Origin: Lachnospiraceae bacterium
Lineage (GTDB): Bacteria; Bacillota; Clostridia; Lachnospirales; Lachnospiraceae
Direction of reading: 5' to 3'
Assembly (NCBI GenBank): GCA_022510625.1
Contig: JAFLTD010000023.1
Span: 1 to 38,035, forward strand
DNA length: 38,035 bases
Shown here: positions 8,325 through 16,319 of the stretch, piece after piece
How the letters are laid out: each line of letters starts with the position of its first letter
How positions within the stretch are numbered: the first letter of the stretch is position 1
The notes under the pieces: generated by a model
The model's database searches: none
What the model saw: only the letters and a program-made list of their open reading frames with translations
What the model was told of the DNA's origin: nothing
Translations under genes and position numbers: made by a program

Positions 8325-9110
8325 ATGGACGAGGCAGGCAAAAAGAAACTCTGGGAGGAATATGCGAAGACGCAATCTCCCGAGATCAGGGAAAAAATCA
8401 TATTAGAGTATGCTCCTCTTGTGAAAGTGGTGGCAGGTCGGCTGAGTATGTATTTGGGGTACAATGTAGAATATGAGGATTTAGTCAGCTATGGTATATT
8501 TGGTCTGATTGATGCAATCGACAAATTTGATTTCCTCAAGGACGTTAAGTTTGAGACGTATGCCAGTCTTAGAATCAGGGGCGCAATTTTGGACCAGATT
8601 CGCAAGATGGATTGGATTCCGCGTACCATCAGACAGAAACAGAAAAAAATAGACGCTGTGATCAAAGATATCGAAGTCCGGTGCGGCAGAAGCGCCACGG
8701 ACGATGAGATCGCCGAAGGGCTGGGTATCTCGGGAGACGAATATCTGGATTGGCAGTCCCAGATGAAGATTACCAATGTTGTATCTCTGAACGAATTCCT
8801 GGAACAGGGCAGTGAAGTGCCTAACGAAGCGAGTCATACAAAGAGCGCTCATTTTGACAGCCCGGAAGAAGTTTTGGAGAGGGATGAGTTAAAAAAGAAA
8901 CTTGCGGAAGCGCTGGAGACCCTGACGGAAAAGGAGCGTAAAGTCATTCTTCTCTACTATTATGAAGAATTGACTTTGAAAGAAATCAGCAATATTCTGG
9001 AAGTTTCTGAATCCAGGATATCACAGCTGCATACCAGGGCGCTTCAGAAGATGAAAGTGAAACTTGGCAGTTACATCGGCATTTTAACAGAAACGGGCGG
9101 TAAAAAGTAA
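8325..9110 (+). CDS. sigD: RNA polymerase sigma factor FliA/SigD (sigma-28 family)
   Basis: This 261-aa protein is a group 3 sigma factor that directs late flagellar, chemotaxis and autolysin genes. Region 2 runs over about 25-100, with the 2.4-like segment KFETYASLRIRGAILDQIR. Region 3 (about 108-155) contains GRSATDDEIAEGLGI. Region 4 (about 190-250) has the HTH TLKEISNILEVSESRISQLH. The order cheD-x-sigD followed by a SwrB-like gene matches B. subtilis. Start is ATG at 8325 with a weak upstream AAGGATG inside the previous gene, suggesting coupling. Confidence 0.95.
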   Translation: MDEAGKKKLWEEYAKTQSPEIREKIILEYAPLVKVVAGRLSMYLGYNVEYEDLVSYGIFGLIDAIDKFDFLKDVKFETYASLRIRGAILDQIRKMDWIPRTIRQKQKKIDAVIKDIEVRCGRSATDDEIAEGLGISGDEYLDWQSQMKITNVVSLNEFLEQGSEVPNEASHTKSAHFDSPEEVLERDELKKKLAEALETLTEKERKVILLYYYEELTLKEISNILEVSESRISQLHTRALQKMKVKLGSYIGILTETGGKK

Positions 9111-9112
9111 AA

Positions 9113-10702
9113 ATGAACGGATATTTTAGACTGATAAATGAAGTGAATAAGACCAGCATTAAGTTTATTCCGCCGTCTGAGGGCGGCAAGCCCATTGACA
9201 TAAATGATGTCATGGAATATATGACGATGAAGGAGTATTCCTGTGATCTTCCTACTTTGAAACGCGCGGTGGAAGAGGCGGCAGAGAAAGAATCGGTCCT
9301 TTTGCTGGAAAACAATAAGAGATTTGCGGAGCGGGAATGCTATAAATTGACGATCTCCCCGGATAAAATGAAAGCATTCGCGAAATTCTACGCGGCATCC
9401 GAGGGAGGAGAGGAACTCACCGCGGGGGAGATTGTGTACGACCTGGGTACCAAGGGAATTAAGTGCGGCATCAAGCAGGATGTGATTGAGGAGTTTCTGC
9501 AGAACAGAGAATACTGCGAGGAGATTCTGATTGCAGAGGGTGTTCCGCCCGTGCAGGGTAAGGATGGCTACATTGAATATAAATTTAATACGGATAAGAA
9601 AGCAAAACCCACATTAATGGAAGACGGTAGTGTGGATTTCTTCAATTTGAACATACTAAGTCACTGTAACGAGGGTGACATTCTTGCTGTCCTGCATCCG
9701 GAAGAGCCCGGTGTGGACGGTGAAAATCTTTTCGGAGAGCGTATTAAACCGGCAGATGTCAAGACGGTGACATTTAAATTCGGAAACAATATCGAGAAGT
9801 CTGAGGATGGACTTACGCTCACTTCGTTGGTGAACGGACATGTGGAGCTCGTTGACGGTCAGGTATTCGTATCGGATATGCTTGTTGTGGAGAATGTTGA
9901 TAATTCTACCGGCAACATAGAGTATGAAGGCAGTGTGCAAGTCAACGGCAATGTATTTACGAATTTCTCGATTAAGGCTCACGGGGACATCGTTGTCAAA
10001 GGTGTCGTGGAAGGAGCCGAGCTTCATGCGGACGGCAATATCATTATTGCAAGGGGCATGAACGGTATGGGCAGAGGAATGTTGGAAGCCAAAGGAAACA
10101 TTGTTGCTAAATTTCTTGAGAATGCGACTGCGCGTGCGGACGGTTATATTACTTCTGAATCCATACTGCACAGCCAGATCATGGCGCGCGGCGAAGTGAA
10201 TGTGGACGGCAAGAGAGGATTTATCACCGGCGGCAGAGTATGTGCTTCGAGCAGCATCAATGTTAAGACGCTGGGGTCCGAGATGGGAGCGGATACGATT
10301 GTGGAAGTGGGGGTCGATCCGCAGGTTAAGAGTCGGATTGCGCAGCTCCAGAAGCTTATCGAGGAGGATAATAAGTCATTGCAGACGATTCTGCCCGTAT
10401 TGAAGGCGGCGACGCAGAAAATCAGTCAGGGAATCAAGCTCAGTCCGGATCAGGTGAAACAGATTCACGCGCTGGATTTGACCAGACAGCAGAAAAATGC
10501 GGCAATCAAGGCGAACGAGGAAGAGCTCAACGGACTTATGGAGCAGACGGGTGACCCCACGCAGGCGCAGATTAAGGTGAAAGGCATGGTTTATCCCGGT
10601 ACTAAGGTGTGTATTGATGATGTTTCTATGGTGGTGCAAAAGGAGGCGCATTATTGTCGCTTTGTCAAGGAGCGCGGTGATGTGAAAATGGCACCGTATT
10701 AA
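9113..10702 (+). CDS. FapA/DUF342-family protein
   Basis: The 529-aa protein matches the flagellar assembly protein A (DUF342) family in layout: an N-terminal alpha/beta region with the VQGKDGYIEYKF and GVDGENLFGERI motifs, a right-handed beta-helix at about 260-400 made of short GNI/ADG-type turns, and a coiled coil (about 405-490) before a small C-terminal strand domain. Its ATG is two bases after the sigD stop, so the two are probably coupled. The family is widespread in Firmicutes and Vibrio and linked to polar flagellum or envelope assembly, but its biochemical role is not established. Confidence 0.88.
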   Translation: MNGYFRLINEVNKTSIKFIPPSEGGKPIDINDVMEYMTMKEYSCDLPTLKRAVEEAAEKESVLLLENNKRFAERECYKLTISPDKMKAFAKFYAASEGGEELTAGEIVYDLGTKGIKCGIKQDVIEEFLQNREYCEEILIAEGVPPVQGKDGYIEYKFNTDKKAKPTLMEDGSVDFFNLNILSHCNEGDILAVLHPEEPGVDGENLFGERIKPADVKTVTFKFGNNIEKSEDGLTLTSLVNGHVELVDGQVFVSDMLVVENVDNSTGNIEYEGSVQVNGNVFTNFSIKAHGDIVVKGVVEGAELHADGNIIIARGMNGMGRGMLEAKGNIVAKFLENATARADGYITSESILHSQIMARGEVNVDGKRGFITGGRVCASSSINVKTLGSEMGADTIVEVGVDPQVKSRIAQLQKLIEEDNKSLQTILPVLKAATQKISQGIKLSPDQVKQIHALDLTRQQKNAAIKANEEELNGLMEQTGDPTQAQIKVKGMVYPGTKVCIDDVSMVVQKEAHYCRFVKERGDVKMAPY

Positions 10703-10734
10703 GGCTTATTTGCATATATTGGGGAGGCGGTAAG

Positions 10735-11055
10735 ATGGCTATAGGGTTTGTGGAGATGCAGGGACAGATCACGAGAGCCCAGGATTTTACTTCGATCAAA
10801 CACAACGAAGATACCAGACCGATGGTGGAACAGGCGAACTTCGGTGAGCAGATGACCAAACAGGTTGAACGTCAGGTGAACAGGGTCAATCAGGGAGAAC
10901 AGCCCGATTATCATGAGGGTAATTCTGACGCCAAGGATAAGGGCAGCAACGAGTATCACGGGGATGGTGGTCGTGCCAGAAAAAAGAAGCTGCAGGAAAA
11001 TCCTGACGGCAAAGTGCTCATGAAGAAAGCAAATACTTTCGATTTTTCCATTTAA
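10735..11055 (+). CDS. Unknown 106-aa hydrophilic protein, flagellar operon
   Basis: I do not recognise this protein. It is entirely hydrophilic, Gln/Asn/Lys-rich, without Cys or a membrane segment, and is probably largely disordered. The opening AIGFVEMQGQITRAQDF looks ordered, and the C-terminus ends in DFSI. A strong GGGGAGG lies a few bases before the ATG. It sits between the FapA-like and SwrB-like genes, 32 bases after the former. Being translated from a good site inside the operon supports a real gene. The resemblance to a secreted or chaperone-bound flagellar accessory is only a guess. Confidence 0.75.
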   Translation: MAIGFVEMQGQITRAQDFTSIKHNEDTRPMVEQANFGEQMTKQVERQVNRVNQGEQPDYHEGNSDAKDKGSNEYHGDGGRARKKKLQENPDGKVLMKKANTFDFSI

Positions 11056-11108
11056 ACGGAAATGAAGTATAATTATTATAACCTATCATAGATGATAGAA
11101 GGGAACAG

Positions 11109-12287
11109 ATGAAGATGAGTGCAACAGAAATCATTCTGATTGTAATCGGAGTAGTGATATTCCTGCTGGGCTATCTGATGCCTGCGAGAAAGAAAGACAT
11201 AGATGAAGAGGTTCAGCTGATCAGCGAAGATGAGATTCGGAAACTGGTTGCCAGTGAGACGGAGCATGTCAAGGACCGGGTCGAGGATATTATTGACGAA
11301 ACCGTGACATACTCGATTGAGAAGACGGAACGCGCCATGGAGCGGGTTACCAATGAAAAGATCATGGCAATCAATGAATACTCCGACACTGTGCTGGAGG
11401 AAATAAACAAGAATCATAAAGAAGTCGTTTTTCTGTATGATATGTTGAATGATAAACATGATAACCTGTTGGCAACCATTAATGAGGCTACAGCTGCGAC
11501 CGACGAGATCAAGCAGACTGTCAGGGATGCAGAGTTGACAGCTACCGAAGCGGCTGACAAAATTGATGCGGTGCTTCAGGCAGCGGATGATGCGGCAGAT
11601 ATGATCAAGGACGCGGAGGATGCCGCAGTGGAGGCGCAGGATGCCATTCGTTCCGTTATGAGAACGGTGGAGAATACGAAGGGCGGTCTGGTGTCACTTC
11701 ACAGCGCACTGCCTTATCACGAGGATGTGGTGGAAGAGGTGCAGAGACTGGTCCGTGATGAGGCTGGACCGGAAGATCTGCAGCAGAAAGATGCGCCGAT
11801 TCTGGCGGATGCCTCGGAAATCATCGGGGAAGAATTTGCTACGGATGATGCCGAAGGTTTATGGGAAGAGACGCAGGAAGAAGCGATTGACGCAGAGATG
11901 GATACAGTGGCAGATTTCACACCGATTTCTCCCAGAAGAGTAGAGATTATCCATCAATCGGACGGTGATTTCGTGGCGGAGCCTGAGGAGGACATGTCTA
12001 CAAGCGAAGCGTTTGCAAGCATGGGATTTTTTGCTCCGAGAGCGGATGAAGCGGAGGAGTCCGGCAGAAGGACGAGGACCAGAAGAAGTACCAGGCGGGA
12101 GCGTGCACAGGAGAACGCTGCTTCTATGGATATACAGTTTGCCCAAGGAAAAGATAACGGGCGTAATAGTAATGAGAGAATACTGGAATTGCACAAAGCG
12201 GGCAAGTCTAATATGGCGATTGCCAAAGAGTTGGGATTGGGACTGGGCGAAGTGAAGCTGGTCATCGATCTGTTTGAAGGTATGTAA
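11109..12287 (+). CDS. SwrB-like membrane protein with C-terminal HTH (DUF6115-type)
   Basis: The 392-aa protein has one N-terminal TM helix (about 7-24), a very long charged coiled coil (about 30-215), an acidic region (about 220-300), an Arg-rich patch (320-331) and a C-terminal helix-turn-helix motif at 355-390 (RILELHKAGKSNMAIAKEL...GEVKLVIDL). TM, coiled coil and this C-terminal motif are the layout of B. subtilis SwrB, which helps activate the flagellar export apparatus and directly follows sigD. Here the protein is over twice SwrB's length (about 167 aa). AAGGGA precedes the ATG; a second ATG lies 6 bases on. The homology is inferred from motif and position. Confidence 0.72.
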   Translation: MKMSATEIILIVIGVVIFLLGYLMPARKKDIDEEVQLISEDEIRKLVASETEHVKDRVEDIIDETVTYSIEKTERAMERVTNEKIMAINEYSDTVLEEINKNHKEVVFLYDMLNDKHDNLLATINEATAATDEIKQTVRDAELTATEAADKIDAVLQAADDAADMIKDAEDAAVEAQDAIRSVMRTVENTKGGLVSLHSALPYHEDVVEEVQRLVRDEAGPEDLQQKDAPILADASEIIGEEFATDDAEGLWEETQEEAIDAEMDTVADFTPISPRRVEIIHQSDGDFVAEPEEDMSTSEAFASMGFFAPRADEAEESGRRTRTRRSTRRERAQENAASMDIQFAQGKDNGRNSNERILELHKAGKSNMAIAKELGLGLGEVKLVIDLFEGM

Positions 12288-12320
12288 GAAATACGGCAGT
12301 CGGATAAAAGGTGATAACAC

Positions 12321-13031
12321 ATGGAACGGAAATATTATTTGCGCGGTCTGGGTATCGGTATCGCGGTGACAGCTATCATCATGGGGTTCTCATTGTCGTC
12401 AGATAAGACGATGACGAATGACGAGATCATAGCCAGAGCGAAAGAACTGGGTATGGTGGAGAACACGGTTCTGTCCGATACGGGAAGTGAAGATGCGGTC
12501 CCGGAAGATACGGACGATAATCAGGCTGATAGTCAGGATATAGATGCGCAGCCTCAGAATGACACGGAAAATGTACAAGATGACACAGGAAGCGTTCAGG
12601 ATGATCCGGAAAAGGACGATGTGATCGCGGCGGATGATGAGAATGATACCGAAACAGATATCGATGCAAGCGAACAGGAAGAACAAGCTGAAGGCGACGA
12701 CGATGAGCAAACGGATCCCGTTGATCTGTTGACTGCCGATGACTCGGAGATAGGTGATGATTCGGATACCGAGGCGGAAGATGATGATCGGGAGAGTGCA
12801 GGAGGAACGGTCACTGCCGCTACGGTCAAGATGATCACAATCAACAGTGGTGACAGCTCCTATACAGTGGCGAAAAAGCTGGCGGATGTTGGCGTGGTTA
12901 CTTCCGCGGCGACGTTTGATACTTTTCTGTGCCAAAATGGATATGACAAGAGTCTCAGAACCGGCACCTTTTCCATTCCCGCCGATGCCAGCGACGAACA
13001 GATTGCAAGAATTGTGACCGGAAGGGAATAG
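12321..13031 (+). CDS. Membrane-anchored protein with MltG-type LysM-like domain
   Basis: The 236-aa protein has an N-terminal TM helix (about 7-25), an extremely acidic low-complexity linker (about 50-160, mostly Asp/Glu) and a C-terminal domain at about 170-235. That domain (ITINSGDSSYTVAKKLADVG..., then LRTGTFSIPADASDEQIARIVTG) resembles the LysM-like N-terminal domain of the endolytic transglycosylase MltG/YceG. The catalytic YceG domain that should follow is absent; the gene simply stops and a terminator follows. It is probably a peptidoglycan-associated accessory rather than an enzyme. It closes the flagellar operon. Confidence 0.75.
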   Translation: MERKYYLRGLGIGIAVTAIIMGFSLSSDKTMTNDEIIARAKELGMVENTVLSDTGSEDAVPEDTDDNQADSQDIDAQPQNDTENVQDDTGSVQDDPEKDDVIAADDENDTETDIDASEQEEQAEGDDDEQTDPVDLLTADDSEIGDDSDTEAEDDDRESAGGTVTAATVKMITINSGDSSYTVAKKLADVGVVTSAATFDTFLCQNGYDKSLRTGTFSIPADASDEQIARIVTGRE

Positions 13032-13051
13032 ATTGCGGATTTTCAGCGGAT

Positions 13052-13078
13052 TTGACAGTAAAATTTTAACAGTAAAAT
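13052..13078 (+). promoter_or_regulatory. Possible weak promoter just before the terminator
   Basis: TTGACA (13052-13057) is followed after only 15 bases by TAAAAT (13073-13078). The stretch contains an 11-base direct repeat, ACAGTAAAATT, at 13055-13065 and 13070-13080. Predicted initiation would fall in the terminator hairpin at 13084. The short spacer makes this doubtful. Confidence 0.25.
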
Positions 13079-13083
13079 TGGTG

Positions 13084-13110
13084 ATAACCCCTTGCAAAAG
13101 GGGTTATTTT
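13084..13110 (+). terminator. Rho-independent terminator of the fla/che operon
   Basis: A perfect 10-bp stem ATAACCCCTT (13084-13093) and AAGGGGTTAT (13098-13107) encloses a GCAA tetraloop and is followed by a short T run. It separates the flagellar operon from rpsB-tsf. Confidence 0.85.
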
Positions 13111-13142
13111 ATGCTATCGTATTTAAGTGTGCGTAAGCATAC

Positions 13143-13194
13143 GTGTAACAAGTAATCACATGTGTCAGTGTACGGTGTATCAGAGCCGTTACAC
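13143..13194 (+). promoter_or_regulatory. rpsB leader inverted repeat
   Basis: Within the 5' region of rpsB, GTGTAAC (13143-13149) can pair with GTTACAC (13188-13194). Inside lie a CACATGTG palindrome (13158-13165) and a CGG/CCG pair. This could be part of a structured leader for S2 autoregulation. I cannot match it to a named RNA family. No clear promoter was found in 13111-13275. Confidence 0.3.
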
Positions 13195-13275
13195 ACGAAA
13201 CTGCCGGTGCTTCCTGACGCAGAAGTGGCAGCGGATATATGGCACATGGAAGAACAACCAAACGGAGGTAGAGAC

Positions 13276-14058
13276 ATGAGCGTTATTTCAATGAAACAGT
13301 TATTGGAGGCAGGTGTACATTTCGGACACCAGACAAGAAGATGGAACCCTAAGATGGCTCCGTATATCTTCACAGAGAGAAACGGTATCCACATCATTGA
13401 CTTGCAGAAGTCTGTAGGCAAAGTGGATGAGGCGTACAAGGCAGTGTTTGATGTCGCTTCACAGGGTGGCACCATTCTTTTCGTAGGTACTAAGAAACAG
13501 GCACAGGATGCTGTCAAGACTGAGGCGGAGCGCTGCGGAATGTACTATGTCAATGAGAGATGGCTGGGCGGTATGCTTACCAACTTTAAGACTATTCAGT
13601 CCAGAGTTGACAGATTGAAAGCAATTGAGGTAATGTCCGAGGACGGAACTTTTGATGTGCTTCCCAAGAAAGAAGTTATCAAGATTAAGAAAGAGTGGGA
13701 GAAACTGGAGAAGAACCTGGGCGGAATCAAGAACATGACAAGAATTCCCGACTGTATTTTCGTAGTAGACCCCAAGAAAGAGAGAATTTGTGTTCAGGAG
13801 GCTCATACACTGGGCATCACGCTGATCGGTATCGGTGATACGAACTGCGATCCTGAAGAATTAGATTATATCATTCCCGGTAACGATGATGCGATCAGAG
13901 CCGTTAAACTGATCGTTGCCAAGATGGCAGATGCCGTAATTGAGGCTAACCAGGGAGAAGAGGCATTCACCCCTGAGCAGTCTGCGGCAGGAGAAGCGGA
14001 GGATATAGAAGAAGTTGTTGAGGAGGCCGAGGAGGCAGAAGCAGTTGAGGCTGAGTAA
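13276..14058 (+). CDS. rpsB: 30S ribosomal protein S2
   Basis: S2 binds late in small-subunit assembly and is needed for S1 and mRNA binding. The 260-aa protein begins [19 protein letters not shown] and has the family motifs [29 protein letters not shown] and the C-terminal [14 protein letters not shown], plus an acidic tail (about 235-260). The frame extends upstream to a GTG at 13162, but ATG at 13276 with ACGGAGG is clearly the start because S2 homology begins there. tsf follows 92 bases later, the usual rpsB-tsf order. Confidence 0.97.
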   Translation: MSVISMKQLLEAGVHFGHQTRRWNPKMAPYIFTERNGIHIIDLQKSVGKVDEAYKAVFDVASQGGTILFVGTKKQAQDAVKTEAERCGMYYVNERWLGGMLTNFKTIQSRVDRLKAIEVMSEDGTFDVLPKKEVIKIKKEWEKLEKNLGGIKNMTRIPDCIFVVDPKKERICVQEAHTLGITLIGIGDTNCDPEELDYIIPGNDDAIRAVKLIVAKMADAVIEANQGEEAFTPEQSAAGEAEDIEEVVEEAEEAEAVEAE

Positions 14059-14150
14059 GAGTTGGAATAAATAACATGTGATATTATATGATGCGAAGTA
14101 AACTAAATGTCACTATGAGTAGAGAATAGATTTATCAGGAGGAAATATAG

Positions 14151-15089
14151 ATGGCTATTACAGCAGCAATGGTAAAAGAGTTAAGAGAAATGACCGGTGC
14201 AGGCATGATGGATTGTAAGAAAGCCCTCGGTGAGACCGACGGCGATATGGATGCAGCGGTTGAGTATTTGAGAAAGAACGGTCAGGCTAAGGCGGAGAAG
14301 AAAGCCGGCAGAATTGCGGCGGAAGGTCTTTGCCGTGTGGCGGTCAAGGATGAGAAGACAGCAGCTGTCGTGGAAGTGAACTCCGAGACAGACTTTGTTG
14401 CCAAGAACGAGGATTTCCAGGCGTATGTGGAAGCGGTCGCTAAGCAGGCGGTTGAATCGAGCGCTGCAGATATGGATGCTTTCCTCGCAGAGAAATGGCA
14501 TTTGGATTCTTCCAAGACAGTGAAGGATGCTCTGGTTGATAAGATTGCGGTAATCGGCGAGAACCTGACGATCAGAAGGTTTGAGAAAGTCGTTGCAAAT
14601 GACGGCTGCGCGGTATCTTATGTTCACGGCGGCGGAAGAATCGGTGTTATCGTTGAGGCGGCTACGGATGTAGTCAACAATGCGGTGAAAGAAGCCCTGA
14701 CAAACATTGCTATGCAGGTTGCGGCTTTGTATCCCAAGTATGTGTCTACGGATGAGGTGTCCGAGGAGTACAAGGCACATGAGAAGGAAATCATCACAGA
14801 GCAGATCAAGAACGATCCCAAGATGGCCGGCAAGCCCGACAAGGTAATCGAGGGTGCTGTCAACGGACGTTTGAACAAGGAATTGAAGGAAGTATGTCTG
14901 TTAGAACAGGTATATGTAAAGGCGGAGGACGGCAAGCAGACCGTAGCTAAGTATCTTGAGCAGGTCGGCAAGGACAACGGCGCAAACCTTTCCGTCAAGA
15001 GATTTGTACGTTTTGAGACAGGTGAAGGCCTTGAGAAGAAAGAGGAGAACTTTGCAGAAGAGGTTGCTAAGCAGATGGCAGGGAACTAA
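14151..15089 (+). CDS. tsf: Elongation factor Ts
   Basis: EF-Ts is the nucleotide-exchange factor that recycles EF-Tu-GDP. The 312-aa protein has the N-terminal UBA-like domain (1-55, MVKELREMTGAGMMDCKKAL), the TDFVAKN signature near 80 that contacts EF-Tu, the core repeats with YVHGGGRIGV, and a C-terminal helix. AGGAGG precedes the ATG. Length is typical of Firmicutes and Clostridia. It is followed by an intrinsic terminator, making rpsB-tsf its own unit. Confidence 0.97.
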   Translation: MAITAAMVKELREMTGAGMMDCKKALGETDGDMDAAVEYLRKNGQAKAEKKAGRIAAEGLCRVAVKDEKTAAVVEVNSETDFVAKNEDFQAYVEAVAKQAVESSAADMDAFLAEKWHLDSSKTVKDALVDKIAVIGENLTIRRFEKVVANDGCAVSYVHGGGRIGVIVEAATDVVNNAVKEALTNIAMQVAALYPKYVSTDEVSEEYKAHEKEIITEQIKNDPKMAGKPDKVIEGAVNGRLNKELKEVCLLEQVYVKAEDGKQTVAKYLEQVGKDNGANLSVKRFVRFETGEGLEKKEENFAEEVAKQMAGN

Positions 15090-15150
15090 GGAAAGAACTC
15101 TTAGCGCTGATAGAGCAGGTCAAAAATGTAATATTTAAATGAATTGATAA

Positions 15151-15192
15151 GACATCATTGCTTATAGGAATATAAGTGATGGTGTCTTTTTT
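15151..15192 (+). terminator. Rho-independent terminator after tsf
   Basis: A 15-bp stem from GACATCATTGCTTAT (15151-15165) to the matching arm ending GGTGTC (15186), with three G-T wobbles, is followed by TTTTTT at 15187-15192. It ends the rpsB-tsf transcript. Confidence 0.85.
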
Positions 15193-15300
15193 ATGCATCG
15201 GTTTTTTACTACATTACAAATGCAATATATCCGCCAAAGGCAATAGGATAATTTTTCTTGTATTTTTTTCATAAAATTTCTTTTCGTAATTCATCAAATG

Positions 15301-15309
15301 TGATATAGT
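15301..15309 (+). promoter_or_regulatory. Likely extended -10 promoter for the deacetylase-bactofilin unit
   Basis: TGATATAGT at 15301-15309 fits TGnTATAAT with one mismatch. A weak -35 (TTTTCG, 15281-15286) lies 17 bases upstream. The preceding region (15193-15300) is very AT-rich and otherwise empty. It lies between the tsf terminator and the next gene, where a promoter is expected. Confidence 0.5.
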
Positions 15310-15341
15310 ATAAAGGAATATGGAAAAAGGAGCAGGTGAAT

Positions 15342-16301
15342 ATGGCACAGACAGATGCCGAGCAGGGGGACGAACTTGCGCAGCGCAAGCGTATCCGGCG
15401 GCGGTTGAGGCTGTTGATGTTCATTGTTCTGTTTTCCACGACACTGATTCTCACGATATTGTGTGTTTTTCTGGGAGTCAGATTGCGTATGATTAAGAAG
15501 GAATTGCGCGATACACTGGCGATGATAGATGAAATGTCTGCTATGGATCTTATGGAAGATACGGAGGAATATACCGTAAATCAGGCCGAAGCAGCATTAT
15601 ATACGGTATCCGGCGTAGATGAATCCAAGAGGACGGAAGTTTCCGGCAAAGATTCGGTGCAGGAGGATGAGGGCGTCCGCAAGGTGTATTTGACCTTTGA
15701 TGACGGACCCAGCAGTAATACGGGACGGATTCTGGATATCCTTGCCGACTATGATGTGAAGGCAACTTTCTTTGTCGTTGGGAAAGAGGAAGAAGAATAT
15801 CAGGCGTTATATAAAAGAATTGTAGAGGAAGGGCATACTTTGGCGATGCACTCCTACAGTCATAAGTACAACGAGATCTATCAGTCGGTAGACAGTTACA
15901 GCGCTGATTTGAGTAAACTACAGGAATTTCTATATGACACCACGGGGGTCTGGTGCAGATACTGCAGATTTCCCGGCGGCAGCAGCAATACGGTCAGTCG
16001 TGTTGATATGCATGAGTTGATAGCGTATTTGGACGATCAGGACATGTCCTATTTCGACTGGAATATCTCTTCCGGTGATGCGGTCAACTCCTATATCAGC
16101 TCGTCAGATATCGTCAGAAACTGTACCGCGAACCTTCGGAAGTATGAGGAGGCGATTATTCTGATGCATGATGCCTCCGAGAAGAATACTACCGTGGAAG
16201 CACTGCCTAAGCTGATTGAGACGATTCAGGCTATGGAAGATACGAAGATCGTTCCTATTACAGATGATACGGAACGGATTCACCATATAAGTAATGATTA
16301 A
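15342..16301 (+). CDS. Polysaccharide (peptidoglycan) deacetylase, NodB family
   Basis: The 319-aa protein has a basic N-terminus, one TM helix (about 25-47), a stalk (about 50-110) and an extracellular NodB domain. The catalytic motifs are present: TFDDGP (118-123) with D120/D121, the metal-binding HSYSH (H170, H174), the RFPGG motif (209-213) and a C-terminal MHD (275-277). It most likely removes N-acetyl groups from peptidoglycan, as PgdA does, which lowers lysozyme sensitivity. ATG at 15342 has AAGGAG nine bases upstream; a GTG six bases earlier is too close to the Shine-Dalgarno. The bactofilin gene follows directly. Confidence 0.88.
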   Translation: MAQTDAEQGDELAQRKRIRRRLRLLMFIVLFSTTLILTILCVFLGVRLRMIKKELRDTLAMIDEMSAMDLMEDTEEYTVNQAEAALYTVSGVDESKRTEVSGKDSVQEDEGVRKVYLTFDDGPSSNTGRILDILADYDVKATFFVVGKEEEEYQALYKRIVEEGHTLAMHSYSHKYNEIYQSVDSYSADLSKLQEFLYDTTGVWCRYCRFPGGSSNTVSRVDMHELIAYLDDQDMSYFDWNISSGDAVNSYISSSDIVRNCTANLRKYEEAIILMHDASEKNTTVEALPKLIETIQAMEDTKIVPITDDTERIHHISND

Positions 16302-16319
16302 AGAATGGAGGATGTGAGA

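Noticed and set aside
13162..13275. N-terminal extension of rpsB from GTG at 13162
   Set aside because: S2 homology begins at 13276, which has a proper Shine-Dalgarno; the extension has none.
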